36,234 nt of DNA from NCBI GenBank assembly GCA_019739295.1, contig JAHHDV010000006.1, forward strand, positions 1 to 36,234. The letters are read 5' to 3'. Every line of letters begins with the position of its first letter. The stretch's first letter is position 1. Below are positions 8,489 to 17,657 of this stretch, piece after piece. The translations under genes were made by a program, and so were the position numbers. The DNA is from Taibaiella sp. GTDB taxonomy: Bacteria; Bacteroidota; Bacteroidia; Chitinophagales; Chitinophagaceae. The notes under the pieces are model-generated. The model ran no database searches. It was not told where the DNA came from and worked only from the letters and a program-made list of their open reading frames with translations.

Positions 8489-8502
8489 GCCAAACACTGC
8501 CA
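8489..8502 (-). repeat. 14-bp repeat copy 3, inverted
   Basis: GCCAAACACTGCCA is the exact reverse complement of the repeat at 4580 and 6421; with 6420 it shares one further base. It lies in the gap between mobB and mobC, just after the mobB stop, followed by CGCCACTGGCGGC, which can form a small hairpin. Confidence 0.55.
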
Positions 8503-8583
8503 CACAACGCCACTGGCGGCCACATTCTTATAGCCACTCCATAGAGCCTTTAAATTCACGCCCGAACATTAAAACTTTAAATA

Positions 8584-10584
8584 ATGCAGGGAGAAGACGA
8601 TTTAAGAGGGCTTGCCAAGATTATGGCTTTTATGCGGGCAGTCAGTATTCTTTTGGTGCTGATGCACCTTTATTGGTTCTGCTATGGGTTCTTTTTAGAA
8701 CGTGGCTGGACGTTGGAAGTAATCAATAAGATATTAGGCAATTTCGACCGGACGGCCAGTTTGTTTTCACACACGCTTTATACCAAAGCATTCGCTTTGG
8801 TTTTACTGGCTTTAAGCTGCCTAGGAACAAAGGGCGTAAAGAATGAGAAGATAACCTGGACTAAAATTTACGTGGCTTTGGGTGTTGGCTTTGTGCTGTT
8901 CTTCCTGAACACACCGTTGCTAAAGCTATCTCCGGCAACAGGCACATTCTTATATATCCTTACTATCTCGTTAGGTTATATCGCCTTGCTGATGGCAGGC
9001 GTATGGATGAGCCGATTGCTTCGTACTAATTTAATGGACGATGTTTTCAATAACGAGAACGAGAGCTTCCAACAGGAAACCAAGCTGATGGAAAACGAGT
9101 ATTCCGTCAACCTGCCCACCAAGTTTTATTACAAAGGCAAATGGAACAACGGTTGGATAAACATTGTCAATCCTTTCAGGGCATCAATCGTGTTGGGTAC
9201 TCCGGGTTCAGGTAAATCTTATGCCATCGTAAATAATTACATCAAGCAGCAAATAGAGAAAGGCTTTAGTATGTACATCTACGATTTCAAATTCGATGAC
9301 CTTTCGACTATCGCCTATAACCATTTACTGAAGCATCGGGATAAGTACAGAGTTCAGCCTAAATTTTACGTGATAAATTTCGACGACCCACGCAAGAGCC
9401 ACCGTTGCAATCCACTCAATCCTGATTTTATGACGGACATTTCAGATGCCTACGAAGCGGCATATACCATAATGCTAAACCTCAACCGAAGCTGGATACA
9501 GAAGCAGGGCGATTTTTTCGTGGAAAGCCCAATTATCTTATTGGCTGCCATTATTTGGTATCTGAAAATCTACGATAATGGTAAGTATTGTACGTTCCCA
9601 CACGCTATAGAATTACTGAATAAAAAGTATTCGGACGTATTCACGATTTTAACCTCATACCCTGATTTGGAGAACTACCTATCGCCTTTTATGGATGCGT
9701 GGCAGGGCGGCGCACAAGACCAATTACAAGGTCAGATAGCATCGGCAAAAATTCCATTATCAAGAATGATTAGCCCGCAATTGTACTGGGTGATGACAGG
9801 CGATGATTTTACGCTTGACATCAACAACCCGAAAGAACCTAAAATTTTGTGCGTAGGTAATAATCCCGACCGTCAAAATATTTATTCGGCAGCTTTAGGC
9901 TTGTATAATTCGAGGATTGTAAAGCTGATTAATAAAAAAGGACAGCTAAAGAGTTCCGTTATCATAGATGAGCTGCCAACAATCTATTTCAGGGGACTGG
10001 ATAACCTTATCGCAACGGCGAGAAGTAATAAGGTAGCGGTATGTTTGGGTTTTCAGGATTTTTCGCAATTAACGAGGGATTACGGCGATAAAGAGAGCAA
10101 AGTAATTCAGAATACCGTCGGTAATATATTCAGTGGTCAGGTGGTTGGAGAAACGGCAAAGAGCCTATCAGAACGTTTCGGTAAAGTGTTGCAGAAACGC
10201 CAAAGTATGACCATTAACCGCAATGATAAATCTACGTCCATTTCCACACAGTTAGACAGCCTTATTCCGGCTTCCAAAATTTCAACACTTACTCAGGGTA
10301 TGTTTGTTGGTTCTGTATCTGATAACTTTGATGAACGTATCGAGCAAAAAATATTTCACGCTGAAATTGTGGTAGATAATGATAAGGTAGCAGCAGAAAC
10401 CAAAGCCTATCAGCAAATACCGCAAATCCTTTCTTTTGTAAATAAGCAGGGCGAGGATAAAATGAAGCAGGAAATAGAAAGCAACTACAAACAGATAAAA
10501 TCAGACATCTTGAATATTGTTGTAAGTGAAATAGCGCGCATTAAGAATGACCCGAACTTGCAGCATTTGGTACAACAAGAATGA
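8584..10584 (+). CDS. mobC: MobC, type IV coupling protein (VirD4/TraG family)
   Basis: 666 residues. The N-terminal 140 residues hold about four membrane segments (starting near ILLVLMHLYWFCYGFFL, then ALVLLALSCL, YVALGVGFVLFFL and ILTISLGYIALLMAGVW). The cytoplasmic ATPase follows with Walker A LGTPGSGKSY (about residues 206-215) and Walker B VIIDELPTIYF. It couples the relaxosome to the mating channel by pumping the DNA-relaxase complex. It begins 101 bp after mobB on the same strand. The long loop DFSQLTRDYGDKES and the C-terminal helical tail are typical of Bacteroidota MobC. The mating channel genes themselves are outside the window. Confidence 0.88.
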   Translation: MQGEDDLRGLAKIMAFMRAVSILLVLMHLYWFCYGFFLERGWTLEVINKILGNFDRTASLFSHTLYTKAFALVLLALSCLGTKGVKNEKITWTKIYVALGVGFVLFFLNTPLLKLSPATGTFLYILTISLGYIALLMAGVWMSRLLRTNLMDDVFNNENESFQQETKLMENEYSVNLPTKFYYKGKWNNGWINIVNPFRASIVLGTPGSGKSYAIVNNYIKQQIEKGFSMYIYDFKFDDLSTIAYNHLLKHRDKYRVQPKFYVINFDDPRKSHRCNPLNPDFMTDISDAYEAAYTIMLNLNRSWIQKQGDFFVESPIILLAAIIWYLKIYDNGKYCTFPHAIELLNKKYSDVFTILTSYPDLENYLSPFMDAWQGGAQDQLQGQIASAKIPLSRMISPQLYWVMTGDDFTLDINNPKEPKILCVGNNPDRQNIYSAALGLYNSRIVKLINKKGQLKSSVIIDELPTIYFRGLDNLIATARSNKVAVCLGFQDFSQLTRDYGDKESKVIQNTVGNIFSGQVVGETAKSLSERFGKVLQKRQSMTINRNDKSTSISTQLDSLIPASKISTLTQGMFVGSVSDNFDERIEQKIFHAEIVVDNDKVAAETKAYQQIPQILSFVNKQGEDKMKQEIESNYKQIKSDILNIVVSEIARIKNDPNLQHLVQQE

Positions 10585-10601
10585 TTATACCAAATATTTT
10601 T

Positions 10602-10649
10602 GTGCTGTTTCTATTAATATATTGTTAGAAGAATTAAAAGAAACAGCAC
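10602..10649. terminator. Inverted repeat after mobC, possible terminator
   Basis: GTGCTGTTTCT (10602-10612) and AGAAACAGCAC (10639-10649) are perfect 11-bp inverted arms around a 26-nt AT-rich loop, 17 bp after the mobC stop. There is no strong T run after the second arm. It may end the mob transcript, or mark the border where the AT-rich cargo begins. Confidence 0.5.
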
Positions 10650-10698
10650 CATTACATCAACATATAAAATGCCAAATTTTAATACTTATACTTTAGCA

Positions 10699-10729
10699 TT
10701 TGCTTAAATAAACAAATTAGCTATATTTA
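10699..10729 (+). promoter_or_regulatory. Bacteroidota-type promoter of the arsR-merTP operon
   Basis: TTTG (10699-10702), 19 bp, then TATATTTA (10722-10729), one base from the TAnnTTTG -7 consensus. The ATG at 10734 begins only 4 nt beyond the box, so the transcript would start at or next to the start codon. Confidence 0.6.
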
Positions 10730-10733
10730 CATT

Positions 10734-11108
10734 ATGGATAATACTTCTTGTATACGACAACAGGCAGACATTAAACAAATCAATCGCTGTAAAGAACGAG
10801 TTTCAGAACTCCACAGCTCGTTTGACTATTTGTCGAACGGACTTGAATTGACGGGAAATAATGTAAGGCTGAAAATTCTGTTTCTTCTTTATGAAGAAAA
10901 ACGACTTTGTGTTTGTGATGTGAGTGAAATTCTTGGAATGACAATTTCAGCAATTTCTCAGCACTTGAGAAAACTTAAAGACCGAAAGCTTATTGAAACC
11001 GAAAGAGAGGCGCAAACCATTTTTTACTCGTTGACGAAAGAGTATGAAAAAATGTTGGAACCATTTTTTAAAATACTTGACGATAACAAAATTTTAGAAA
11101 CAATATGA
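10734..11108 (+). CDS. ArsR/SmtB-family metal-responsive repressor
   Basis: 124 residues. A winged-helix fold is visible: helices around RLKILFLL, the metal-site segment RLCVCDVSEIL (about residues 61-71, the CxC position used by ArsR/CadC sensors), the recognition helix SAISQHLRKLKDRKLI and the wing ETEREAQTIFYSL. An N-terminal C6 (DNTSCIRQ) and C22 could add ligands. It overlaps the transporter start by 4 nt (ATGA), so the two are translationally coupled and the repressor likely controls the transporter and itself. The inducing metal is not determined by sequence; mercury or another thiophilic metal is plausible from the neighbour. Confidence 0.85.
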   Translation: MDNTSCIRQQADIKQINRCKERVSELHSSFDYLSNGLELTGNNVRLKILFLLYEEKRLCVCDVSEILGMTISAISQHLRKLKDRKLIETEREAQTIFYSLTKEYEKMLEPFFKILDDNKILETI

Positions 11109-11707
11109 AAACGGACAACAAATTAGTCGGGACTGGACTTTTGACAGCAATTGCAGCTTCATTGTGTTGCATTACACCTGTTTTAGCTCTCATAGCAGGG
11201 ACGAGTGGACTTGCTTCAAACTTTTCCTGGCTCGAACCTTTCCGACCATATTTTATCGGTTTAACAATTTTAGTCATTGGTTTTGCTTGGTATCAAAAGT
11301 TGAAACCGCAAAAGAAAATTGACTGTAAATGTGAAACAACTGAAAAAACAAATTTTATGCAAACAAAATCATTTTTAGGAATTATTACCCTTGTGGCGGC
11401 TTTACTTTTATCATTTCCAATTTACGCTCACATCTTTTTTCCAAAGCCCGAAAACAAAACAATTATTACCCAAAGTTCCAAAATTCAGAAAGTTGAGTTT
11501 ACAATTAAAGGAATGACTTGTTCAGGTTGTGAACATCATATTAAAACAGAGATTAGCAAACTAAAAGGAATTATCGAAGTTGTCGTTTCCTATGAGAAAA
11601 GCAACGCTATTGTCAAGTTTGATAATAAGCAAACCAGTATTGCTGAAATCGAAAAAGCTATCAATTCGACAGGTTATAAATCACTAAAAAGTAAAATTAT
11701 ATCATAA
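11105..11707 (+). CDS. merTP: MerTP-type mercuric ion transport protein (MerT-MerP fusion)
   Basis: 200 residues. The first part resembles MerT: membrane helices near LTAIAASLCCITPVLALIAG (vicinal CC at about 21-22), FIGLTILVIGFAWY, then a cytoplasmic-side CKC (DCKCET) and a third helix GIITLVAALLLSFPIYAHIFF. The C-terminal part (about residues 125-200) is an HMA/MerP domain with GMTCSGCEHHI. MerP binds Hg(II) and passes it to MerT for import, normally to a mercuric reductase. No merA or merB occurs in the window. It overlaps the arsR stop by 4 nt and its own stop overlaps the next ATG by 1 nt, making a tight three-gene operon. Confidence 0.85.
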   Translation: MKTDNKLVGTGLLTAIAASLCCITPVLALIAGTSGLASNFSWLEPFRPYFIGLTILVIGFAWYQKLKPQKKIDCKCETTEKTNFMQTKSFLGIITLVAALLLSFPIYAHIFFPKPENKTIITQSSKIQKVEFTIKGMTCSGCEHHIKTEISKLKGIIEVVVSYEKSNAIVKFDNKQTSIAEIEKAINSTGYKSLKSKIIS

Positions 11708-11913
11708 TGGAAATTAAATTACAATCAATAATAACTTGCCCAAAATGTGGGCACAAAAAAGAGGAAACAATGCCAACTGATACTTGTCAGTATTTTTATG
11801 AATGTAAAAATTGCAAAACAAGGTTAAAACCACTACAAGGCGACTGCTGTGTGTATTGTAGTTATGCCAGTGTTCCTTGTCCACCAATACAAAAGGAAAA
11901 AAAATGTTGCTAA
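11707..11913 (+). CDS. GDCCVxC domain-containing small protein
   Basis: 68 residues with 13 cysteines. Two CxxC-type knuckles (ITCPKCGHKK and YECKNCKTRLKP) are followed by GDCCVYCSYASVPCPPIQ, the signature of the GDCCVxC family in which the second thiol of the site is sometimes selenocysteine; here it is cysteine (TGT). The start overlaps the merTP stop (TAATG). The family often lies beside merTP, suggesting a cytoplasmic metal- or thiol-handling partner. Function is not established. Confidence 0.8.
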   Translation: MEIKLQSIITCPKCGHKKEETMPTDTCQYFYECKNCKTRLKPLQGDCCVYCSYASVPCPPIQKEKKCC

Positions 11914-11993
11914 ATAGAACGCATTTTATATAAATCACATAAAAAAATCAGTAGGTTTTACTAATTATTTTTAAACAATTGTAAGAATAACTT

Positions 11994-12332
11994 ATGGCAT
12001 CAACAGAAAAAACATTATCAGAGGTAATTGAAATATTAAGACTAAGAGGTTATACTGAAGATTTTAACCTATTGGAAGAAAATATCTCATATAAAACAGG
12101 AGGTGAAAAGGTCAATTTAAGTGACATAGTTATTGATAAAATTTATCGTTTTACAGGACTGAATGACTTGGAAGATGAAGCTATCTTGTATGCAATGAGA
12201 AACCAAAAAGACGGAGCAAAAGGTATTTTCGTAAATGGCTATGGCACGTACTCCGACAGTGTAGCAAATAGCATCATAGAGCAAATAGCAGTTAACGAAG
12301 ATGATAACAATGATTGGACAATAGAAATTTGA
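11994..12332 (+). CDS. Small protein of the family often labelled phosphoribosylpyrophosphate synthetase
   Basis: 112 residues. Conserved blocks are LRLRGYTEDFNLL, DKIYRFTGLNDLEDEAILYAM and KGIFVNGYGTYSDSVAN. A paralogue with the same blocks lies at 27261. Despite the customary database label, the protein is about a third the length of PRPP synthetase and no PRPP-binding loop is visible, so that enzyme function should not be assumed. It is placed 7 bp upstream of a Fur-family gene and in both copies sits among metal genes. Confidence 0.6.
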   Translation: MASTEKTLSEVIEILRLRGYTEDFNLLEENISYKTGGEKVNLSDIVIDKIYRFTGLNDLEDEAILYAMRNQKDGAKGIFVNGYGTYSDSVANSIIEQIAVNEDDNNDWTIEI

Positions 12333-12338
12333 ATTAGA

Positions 12339-12746
12339 ATGACAGAATTAGAAAAAATTTTAAACCAAAGAGGCATAAAGCCTACCGCTATGCGTTTGTT
12401 GGTGGTAGAAAAGCTATTAAAACAACAATACGCAGTAAGCCATAAAGAGCTAGCAGAACAGTTTGAGAAAGCAGATAGTGTTACCTTATTCAGAACACTC
12501 AAAATATTTCTGGAATACAAACTCATCCACACCATTGATGATGGAAGTGGAGTTGTAAAATACGCACTATGTCAATCTGGATGTAATTGCAATTTATCAG
12601 AACTACACACACATTTTTATTGCACCGACTGCAAACATACCTTTTGTCTTACGGAAACTGAAATTCCAAACATCAAAATTCCTCAAAACTTTAAATTAGA
12701 AGGAGCTAATTTGGTTCTCAAGGGGAAATGCTCAAGCTGTAGTTAA
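12339..12746 (+). CDS. Fur-family transcriptional regulator
   Basis: 135 residues. The N-terminal winged helix includes RGIKPTAMRLLVVEKLL and the recognition helix SVTLFRTLKIF. The C-terminal part has the metal-binding block ELHTHFYCTDCKHTFCL and a second CxxC at KCSSCS, the structural zinc site of Fur/Zur/PerR proteins; an additional CNC (SGCNCNL) lies before it. It precedes a small exported protein and the cusAC-cusB-zntA genes, so Zur-like or other metal control of these is a reasonable inference. It starts 7 bp after the preceding gene. Confidence 0.82.
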   Translation: MTELEKILNQRGIKPTAMRLLVVEKLLKQQYAVSHKELAEQFEKADSVTLFRTLKIFLEYKLIHTIDDGSGVVKYALCQSGCNCNLSELHTHFYCTDCKHTFCLTETEIPNIKIPQNFKLEGANLVLKGKCSSCS

Positions 12747-12788
12747 TACACCTTTAAACTTTGCAATTCAATTGCACTAATTATATTT

Positions 12789-12796
12789 TACATTTG
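12789..12796 (+). promoter_or_regulatory. TAnnTTTG -7 box (TACATTTG) upstream of the exported Cys protein
   Basis: A perfect TAnnTTTG lies 7 nt before the ATG at 12804. No well-spaced TTTG -33 element is seen (the nearest, at 12760, is 25 bp away). The mRNA would be nearly leaderless. Confidence 0.45.
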
Positions 12797-12803
12797 TAGT
12801 CTG

Positions 12804-13130
12804 ATGAAAATATTTGTAATCCTATTCAGTATATACTTTATGGCATTATCGGTAATGCCGTGTACTGATGCGTGCGATATTAGCATAAACAATACTACAA
12901 AATCAGAATTTATACAAGCGGGTGATGGTCAAGAAAATAGCATTGACGTATGTAGCCCTTTTTGCTCCTGTGCCACTTGTCACACTGTTGCTGTTTTTAC
13001 ATTTCAAACTTTCAAAATAGGCGAAGCTAAGTCTAGTTTCGACAAAATACAAAAATTCCCACTTTGGGATTTCGGGTTCAATTCCAACTACCACGGAAAT
13101 ATTTGGCAGCCGCCAAAGATTAATGCCTAA
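12804..13130 (+). CDS. Small exported cysteine-containing protein (DUF6660-like)
   Basis: 108 residues. An N-terminal hydrophobic stretch (IFVILFSIYFMALSVMPC) is a signal peptide. The mature part has PCTDACD, then VCSPFCSCATCHTV (CxxxCxCxxCH, a likely metal site), and ends GNIWQPPKINA. The same IWxPPKI ending occurs in the protein at 25847. It lies about 150 bp upstream of the CusA-type pump. A periplasmic metal-binding role is inferred; the function is not established. Confidence 0.65.
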   Translation: MKIFVILFSIYFMALSVMPCTDACDISINNTTKSEFIQAGDGQENSIDVCSPFCSCATCHTVAVFTFQTFKIGEAKSSFDKIQKFPLWDFGFNSNYHGNIWQPPKINA

Positions 13131-13282
13131 ATTTTTAGCGACTGTATTTTATTGTCGGTGTATGGGCATCCATTCACTATTAAATAACGTACCCCCTCAG
13201 TCGAGCATTTAGCTATTCATTTCACATATATGGAGTGGAAGAATTTATATCCACTATTTATTAATCTTTAATCATATGAATT

Positions 13283-16200
13283 GTGTTAGACAGTATCATA
13301 AAATTTAGTATAAAGAACAAACTTGTCATCGGAATAATGACATTGTTACTCATTATTTGGGGAGTGTGGAGTGCCACAAAATTACCCATTGATGCCGTAC
13401 CCGATATTACAAATAATCAGGTACAAATAATTACGGTTTGCCCAACATTGGCAGCTCAGGAAGTAGAACAATTAGTTACCTTTCCCATAGAGCAAAGCAT
13501 TGCTAATATTCCCGATTTAGAAGAAACCAGAAGTATTTCGAGGTTTGGTTTGTCCGTAATTACAGTTGTATTCAAGGAAAAAGTAGATATTTATTTTGCC
13601 CGACAGCTCATTAACGAAAAACTGAAAGAAGCAGAAGAAAAAATTCCGAATGGAATAGGAACGCCGGAACTGGCTCCGGTAAGTACAGGGCTTGGTCAGA
13701 TATACGAATATATAATACATCCCAAAAAAGGAAGTGAAAATAAATACAATGCCAAAGACCTTCGTACAATGCAGGACTGGATTGTAGCAAGGCAACTGTA
13801 TGGTACTCCCGGAATTGCAGAAGTAAATAGTTTTGGCGGCGAGCTAAAGCAATATGAAGTAGCTGTTAATCCTAGTCGCTTAAAGGCTATGGATGTAAGT
13901 ATTACCGATATTTTCAACGCTCTTGAAAGAAACAACCAAAATACAGGGGGAGCATATATTGATAAGAAACCAAGTGCTTATTTTGTTAGAGGTATTGGTA
14001 TGGTTACATCATTAGATGATATAAAAAACATTAGTGTAAAGAATAATCCTGGCAGTGTTCCAATTTTTATAAAAGATGTGGCGGATGTACGATTTGGTAA
14101 TGCTGTAAGATATGGAGCAATGACATATAATGGAGATGTTGATGCAGTAGGTGGTGTTGTGATGATGTTAAAAGGCGAAAACGCCAATAGTGTAATTGAA
14201 AAAATAAAAGAAAAGCTTCCTACTATACAAAAGTCATTACCTGATGATATTATTATTGAGCCCTATATAGACCGTTCAGTTTTAGTTGACAAGGCAATGA
14301 GTACCGTAGAAAAAAACCTGATAGAAGGTGCATTGATTGTAATCTTTGTATTGGTACTTTTTTTAGGAAATTTTAGAGCCGGATTAATTGTAGCTTCCGC
14401 TATTCCCTTAGCAATGCTGTTTGCCTTGGCGATGATGAATGTGTTTGGTGTAAGCGCCAATTTAATGAGTTTGGGAGCCATAGATTTTGGGTTGATTGTA
14501 GATGGGGCAGTAATTGTTGTGGAAGCCACATTACATCATTTAGGCTTACGAAAATCTAAACAAAGGCTTACACAAACTGAAATGGATGAGGAAGTTTTTC
14601 TGTCTGCCTCCAAAATTCGTAGTAGCGCAGCATTTGGTGAAATCATTATACTAATTGTTTACATTCCTATTCTTACGTTAGTGGGCGTAGAAGGCAAAAT
14701 GTTCCGTCCCATGGCACAGACTGTAGGTTTTGCCATTTTTGGAGCTTTGATTTTATCCTTAACATACATACCTATGATGTGTGCTTTGTTCTTATCCAAA
14801 AAGCCTTCACATAAAGAAACCTTTTCCGATAGAATGATGAATTGGTTACAAAGAAAATATCAGCCTTTGCTTGAAAAAGCGATTAGCATAAAGTATTGGT
14901 TCGTTGGTATCGCCATTGCCATATTTGCAATTAGTATTTTCTTGTTTAGCCGAATGGGAGGAGAATTTATACCCCAACTACAAGAAGGAGAATATGCGTT
15001 TGAATTTAAAATGCCTATTGAAACCTCATTATCACAAAGTATAGAAACTTCGATGCTTGCTTCGAGAATTGCCAAACAATTTGATGAAGTAAAAATGGTG
15101 GTAGGTAGAACTGGAGCTGGTGAAGTACCTACTGACCCAATGCCTCCAAGTGCAACAGATTTAATAATTATTCTTAAGCCTGAAAGTGAATGGAAATCCG
15201 GAAGGACATACGATGAATTAGGCGATGCAATAGAAGAAAAAATAGCCGTAATACCTGGCATTATTGTCGAAAAAAGCCAACCCATTCAAATGCGCTTTAA
15301 CGAACTTATGACAGGGGTAAAACAAGATGTTGCAATTAAGATTTTCGGAGAAAATTTAGACACACTAGCGTTAAATGCCGATAAGGTTAGCAAAGTTATA
15401 CAAACAGTAAAGGGAGTTACAGTGCCTCAGGTAGAACTGGTAAGCGGGTTACCTCAAATTAATATTGAATACGACCGAACTCGTTTAGCCAATTATGGAG
15501 TAAATGTAGAAGATGTAAATAATGTTGTAAGTACTGCTTTTGCAGGAAAAAGTGCAGGTGTGGTTTTTGAGAATGAAAGGCGATTTGATTTAGTTGTGCG
15601 TTTAGATAGTACCTATAGAGGTAGTATTGAAGATGTAAACAATATGATGATACCAACTAGCACAGGCAGTCAAATTCCTCTATCACAGGTGGCTACAATT
15701 GACTATAAATTAGGACCTGCGCAGATAAGCCGTGAAGCTGGAAAGAGAAGAATTGTAATTGGTTTTAATGTTGCAGGCAGAGATGTACAAAGTGTGGTAG
15801 AAGAAATTCAAAAAAAGTTGAACAACCAAGTAAAATTACCATCAGGGTATTATTTCACTTATGGAGGACAGTTTGAAAATTTACAGGAAGCAAGCAATAG
15901 ATTACTGATAGCTGTTCCAGTTTCTTTAATATTGATATTTGTACTGCTTTACTTTACTTTCAGTTCCTTTAAACAGGCAGGATTAATTTTTACAGCCATC
16001 CCAATGAGTGCAATTGGAGGAATACTAGCTTTGTTACTTCGAGGAATGCCTTTTAGCATCAGCGCAGGTATTGGATTTATTGCATTGTTTGGCGTTGCTG
16101 TCCTAAACGGAATTGTACTGATAGGTATTTTCAATCAATTAGAAAAAGAAGGAGAAAAAGATGTATTGAAACGGGTAATCGAAGGAACTAAAATCCGTTT

Positions 16201-17650
16201 GAGACCAGTTTTGATGACTGCAACAGTAGCCAGTTTAGGATTTCTGCCAATGGCTTTGAGCAGTAGTGCAGGCGCAGAGGTACAAAAACCATTGGCTACA
16301 GTTGTTATCGGTGGTTTGGTAACTGCAACATTCCTTACCCTATTCGTACTGCCTCTATTGTATATCATCTTCAATTCAAAAATTAATTTAAAAAGAAAAT
16401 TTAAAGTGAAACCCATTACAACTATCGTTGTGTTACTGCTATCATTGGTAGGTTTTACAGCAAACGCACAAACGAAAGATTTATCCAGTGTTGATGAAGC
16501 AATAAACATCGCGCTGAAAAATAATCAAACCATAAAGGCTTCAGATTTAGAAATTGATGCAAGTAAAGCCTTGAAAAAAACTGCCGGAGAATTACCAAAA
16601 TTAGGTTTTAATGCACAATTGGGGCAGTACAACAGTACAAAATTCGACCAGTCTTTTGAAGTGGCACAAACTATTCCTTTTCCTACATTATTCGGAGCAA
16701 AAAAACAATTGATTAATGCCGAAATAAAAGGGAAAGAATTACAGAAAAATCTTACCGTACTAGAGTTAAAAACGCAGGTCAGAACTTACTATTATCAAAT
16801 CCTATATTTGCAACATAACCAAAAGCAATTACAACAGTTAGATAGTCTGTACAGCGATTTTATAGAAATAGCACAGCTTCGTTATAAAACCGGCGATACA
16901 AAAAAAGTGGACATCAGTACGGCAGAAGCTAAGAAAGGGGAAATCAATTTATTGTTAAAACAGAATAAAGTGTTTTTAAATAATGCTGTTGCCAGTCTGA
17001 AAACTTTGATGAATACAAGAGAGGATTTTCTCATTGCAGAAAATGGAATTTTTCAACCTTTACAAATCAGCAATTTATTGGATAATGATGTAGTAGCAAG
17101 TCATCCCGCCATTCAATCCTTGTATCAGGATGCTGTTATTGCAGAACAGACCAAAAAGGTAGAACGTTCCCAAGGTTTACCTGATTTTACAATTGGTTTT
17201 ACAAATCAATCTTTAATAGGTTTTCACACAGTAAATGGTATGGAAAAATATTTTAATTCTGGTAACCGTTTCAATTCTGTAAATATTGGCATTGCAATTC
17301 CTATCACTTATGGTGCTACCAAAGCAAGGATAAAATCTTTGGACTTCAGAAAACAGGCTTCCGAAGCCAATGCTCAGCAGCAGCAGCAAGCATTAACAAC
17401 ACAATTACAAAATGCTTTGCAGCAATACCAACAGGATATGCAACAGTTTAATTATTTTCAGCAAGAAGCATTGCCTAATGCCAAAGAAATAGTATCAGCG
17501 GCACAATTAGGGTATAAAACAGGAGAAATTAGCTATGTGGAATATCTTTTTGCATTGCAAACCGCAACCGACATTCAATTAAATTATCTAAAAAGTATTC
17601 AGCAGGTAAACCAGTCTGTAATCAATATTTATTCTCTCATTAATCAATAA
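13283..17650 (+). CDS. cusA: CusA/CzcA heavy-metal RND pump fused to a TolC/CusC-like outer-membrane factor
   Basis: 1455 residues with a GTG start at 13283 (MLDSIIKFSIKNKLVIG); the ATG at 13276 is out of frame. Residues 1 to about 1040 are a heavy-metal RND pump: TM1 near LVIGIMTLLLIIWGVW, the proton-relay motif GAIDFGLIVDGAVIVVE (about 395-411), methionine-containing periplasmic loops and a second TM set ending LTLFVLPLLYIIF. At about 1041-1063 there is a signal-peptide-like stretch ending TANAQTKD, then about 390 residues of TolC-like coiled coil with the repeated pattern AEAKKGEINLL and LGYKTGEISYVEYLFAL. Such CusA-CusC fusions are known in Bacteroidota. The pump exports monovalent or divalent heavy metal from periplasm to outside. 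cusB follows 7 bp later. Substrate (Cu/Ag versus Zn/Co/Cd) cannot be fixed from sequence. Confidence 0.9.
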   Translation: MLDSIIKFSIKNKLVIGIMTLLLIIWGVWSATKLPIDAVPDITNNQVQIITVCPTLAAQEVEQLVTFPIEQSIANIPDLEETRSISRFGLSVITVVFKEKVDIYFARQLINEKLKEAEEKIPNGIGTPELAPVSTGLGQIYEYIIHPKKGSENKYNAKDLRTMQDWIVARQLYGTPGIAEVNSFGGELKQYEVAVNPSRLKAMDVSITDIFNALERNNQNTGGAYIDKKPSAYFVRGIGMVTSLDDIKNISVKNNPGSVPIFIKDVADVRFGNAVRYGAMTYNGDVDAVGGVVMMLKGENANSVIEKIKEKLPTIQKSLPDDIIIEPYIDRSVLVDKAMSTVEKNLIEGALIVIFVLVLFLGNFRAGLIVASAIPLAMLFALAMMNVFGVSANLMSLGAIDFGLIVDGAVIVVEATLHHLGLRKSKQRLTQTEMDEEVFLSASKIRSSAAFGEIIILIVYIPILTLVGVEGKMFRPMAQTVGFAIFGALILSLTYIPMMCALFLSKKPSHKETFSDRMMNWLQRKYQPLLEKAISIKYWFVGIAIAIFAISIFLFSRMGGEFIPQLQEGEYAFEFKMPIETSLSQSIETSMLASRIAKQFDEVKMVVGRTGAGEVPTDPMPPSATDLIIILKPESEWKSGRTYDELGDAIEEKIAVIPGIIVEKSQPIQMRFNELMTGVKQDVAIKIFGENLDTLALNADKVSKVIQTVKGVTVPQVELVSGLPQINIEYDRTRLANYGVNVEDVNNVVSTAFAGKSAGVVFENERRFDLVVRLDSTYRGSIEDVNNMMIPTSTGSQIPLSQVATIDYKLGPAQISREAGKRRIVIGFNVAGRDVQSVVEEIQKKLNNQVKLPSGYYFTYGGQFENLQEASNRLLIAVPVSLILIFVLLYFTFSSFKQAGLIFTAIPMSAIGGILALLLRGMPFSISAGIGFIALFGVAVLNGIVLIGIFNQLEKEGEKDVLKRVIEGTKIRLRPVLMTATVASLGFLPMALSSSAGAEVQKPLATVVIGGLVTATFLTLFVLPLLYIIFNSKINLKRKFKVKPITTIVVLLLSLVGFTANAQTKDLSSVDEAINIALKNNQTIKASDLEIDASKALKKTAGELPKLGFNAQLGQYNSTKFDQSFEVAQTIPFPTLFGAKKQLINAEIKGKELQKNLTVLELKTQVRTYYYQILYLQHNQKQLQQLDSLYSDFIEIAQLRYKTGDTKKVDISTAEAKKGEINLLLKQNKVFLNNAVASLKTLMNTREDFLIAENGIFQPLQISNLLDNDVVASHPAIQSLYQDAVIAEQTKKVERSQGLPDFTIGFTNQSLIGFHTVNGMEKYFNSGNRFNSVNIGIAIPITYGATKARIKSLDFRKQASEANAQQQQQALTTQLQNALQQYQQDMQQFNYFQQEALPNAKEIVSAAQLGYKTGEISYVEYLFALQTATDIQLNYLKSIQQVNQSVINIYSLINQ

Positions 17651-17657
17651 GTAAAAA

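Noticed and set aside
11994..12332. True PRPP synthetase
   Set aside because: About 112 residues, far short of the enzyme, and no PRPP-binding loop is visible.
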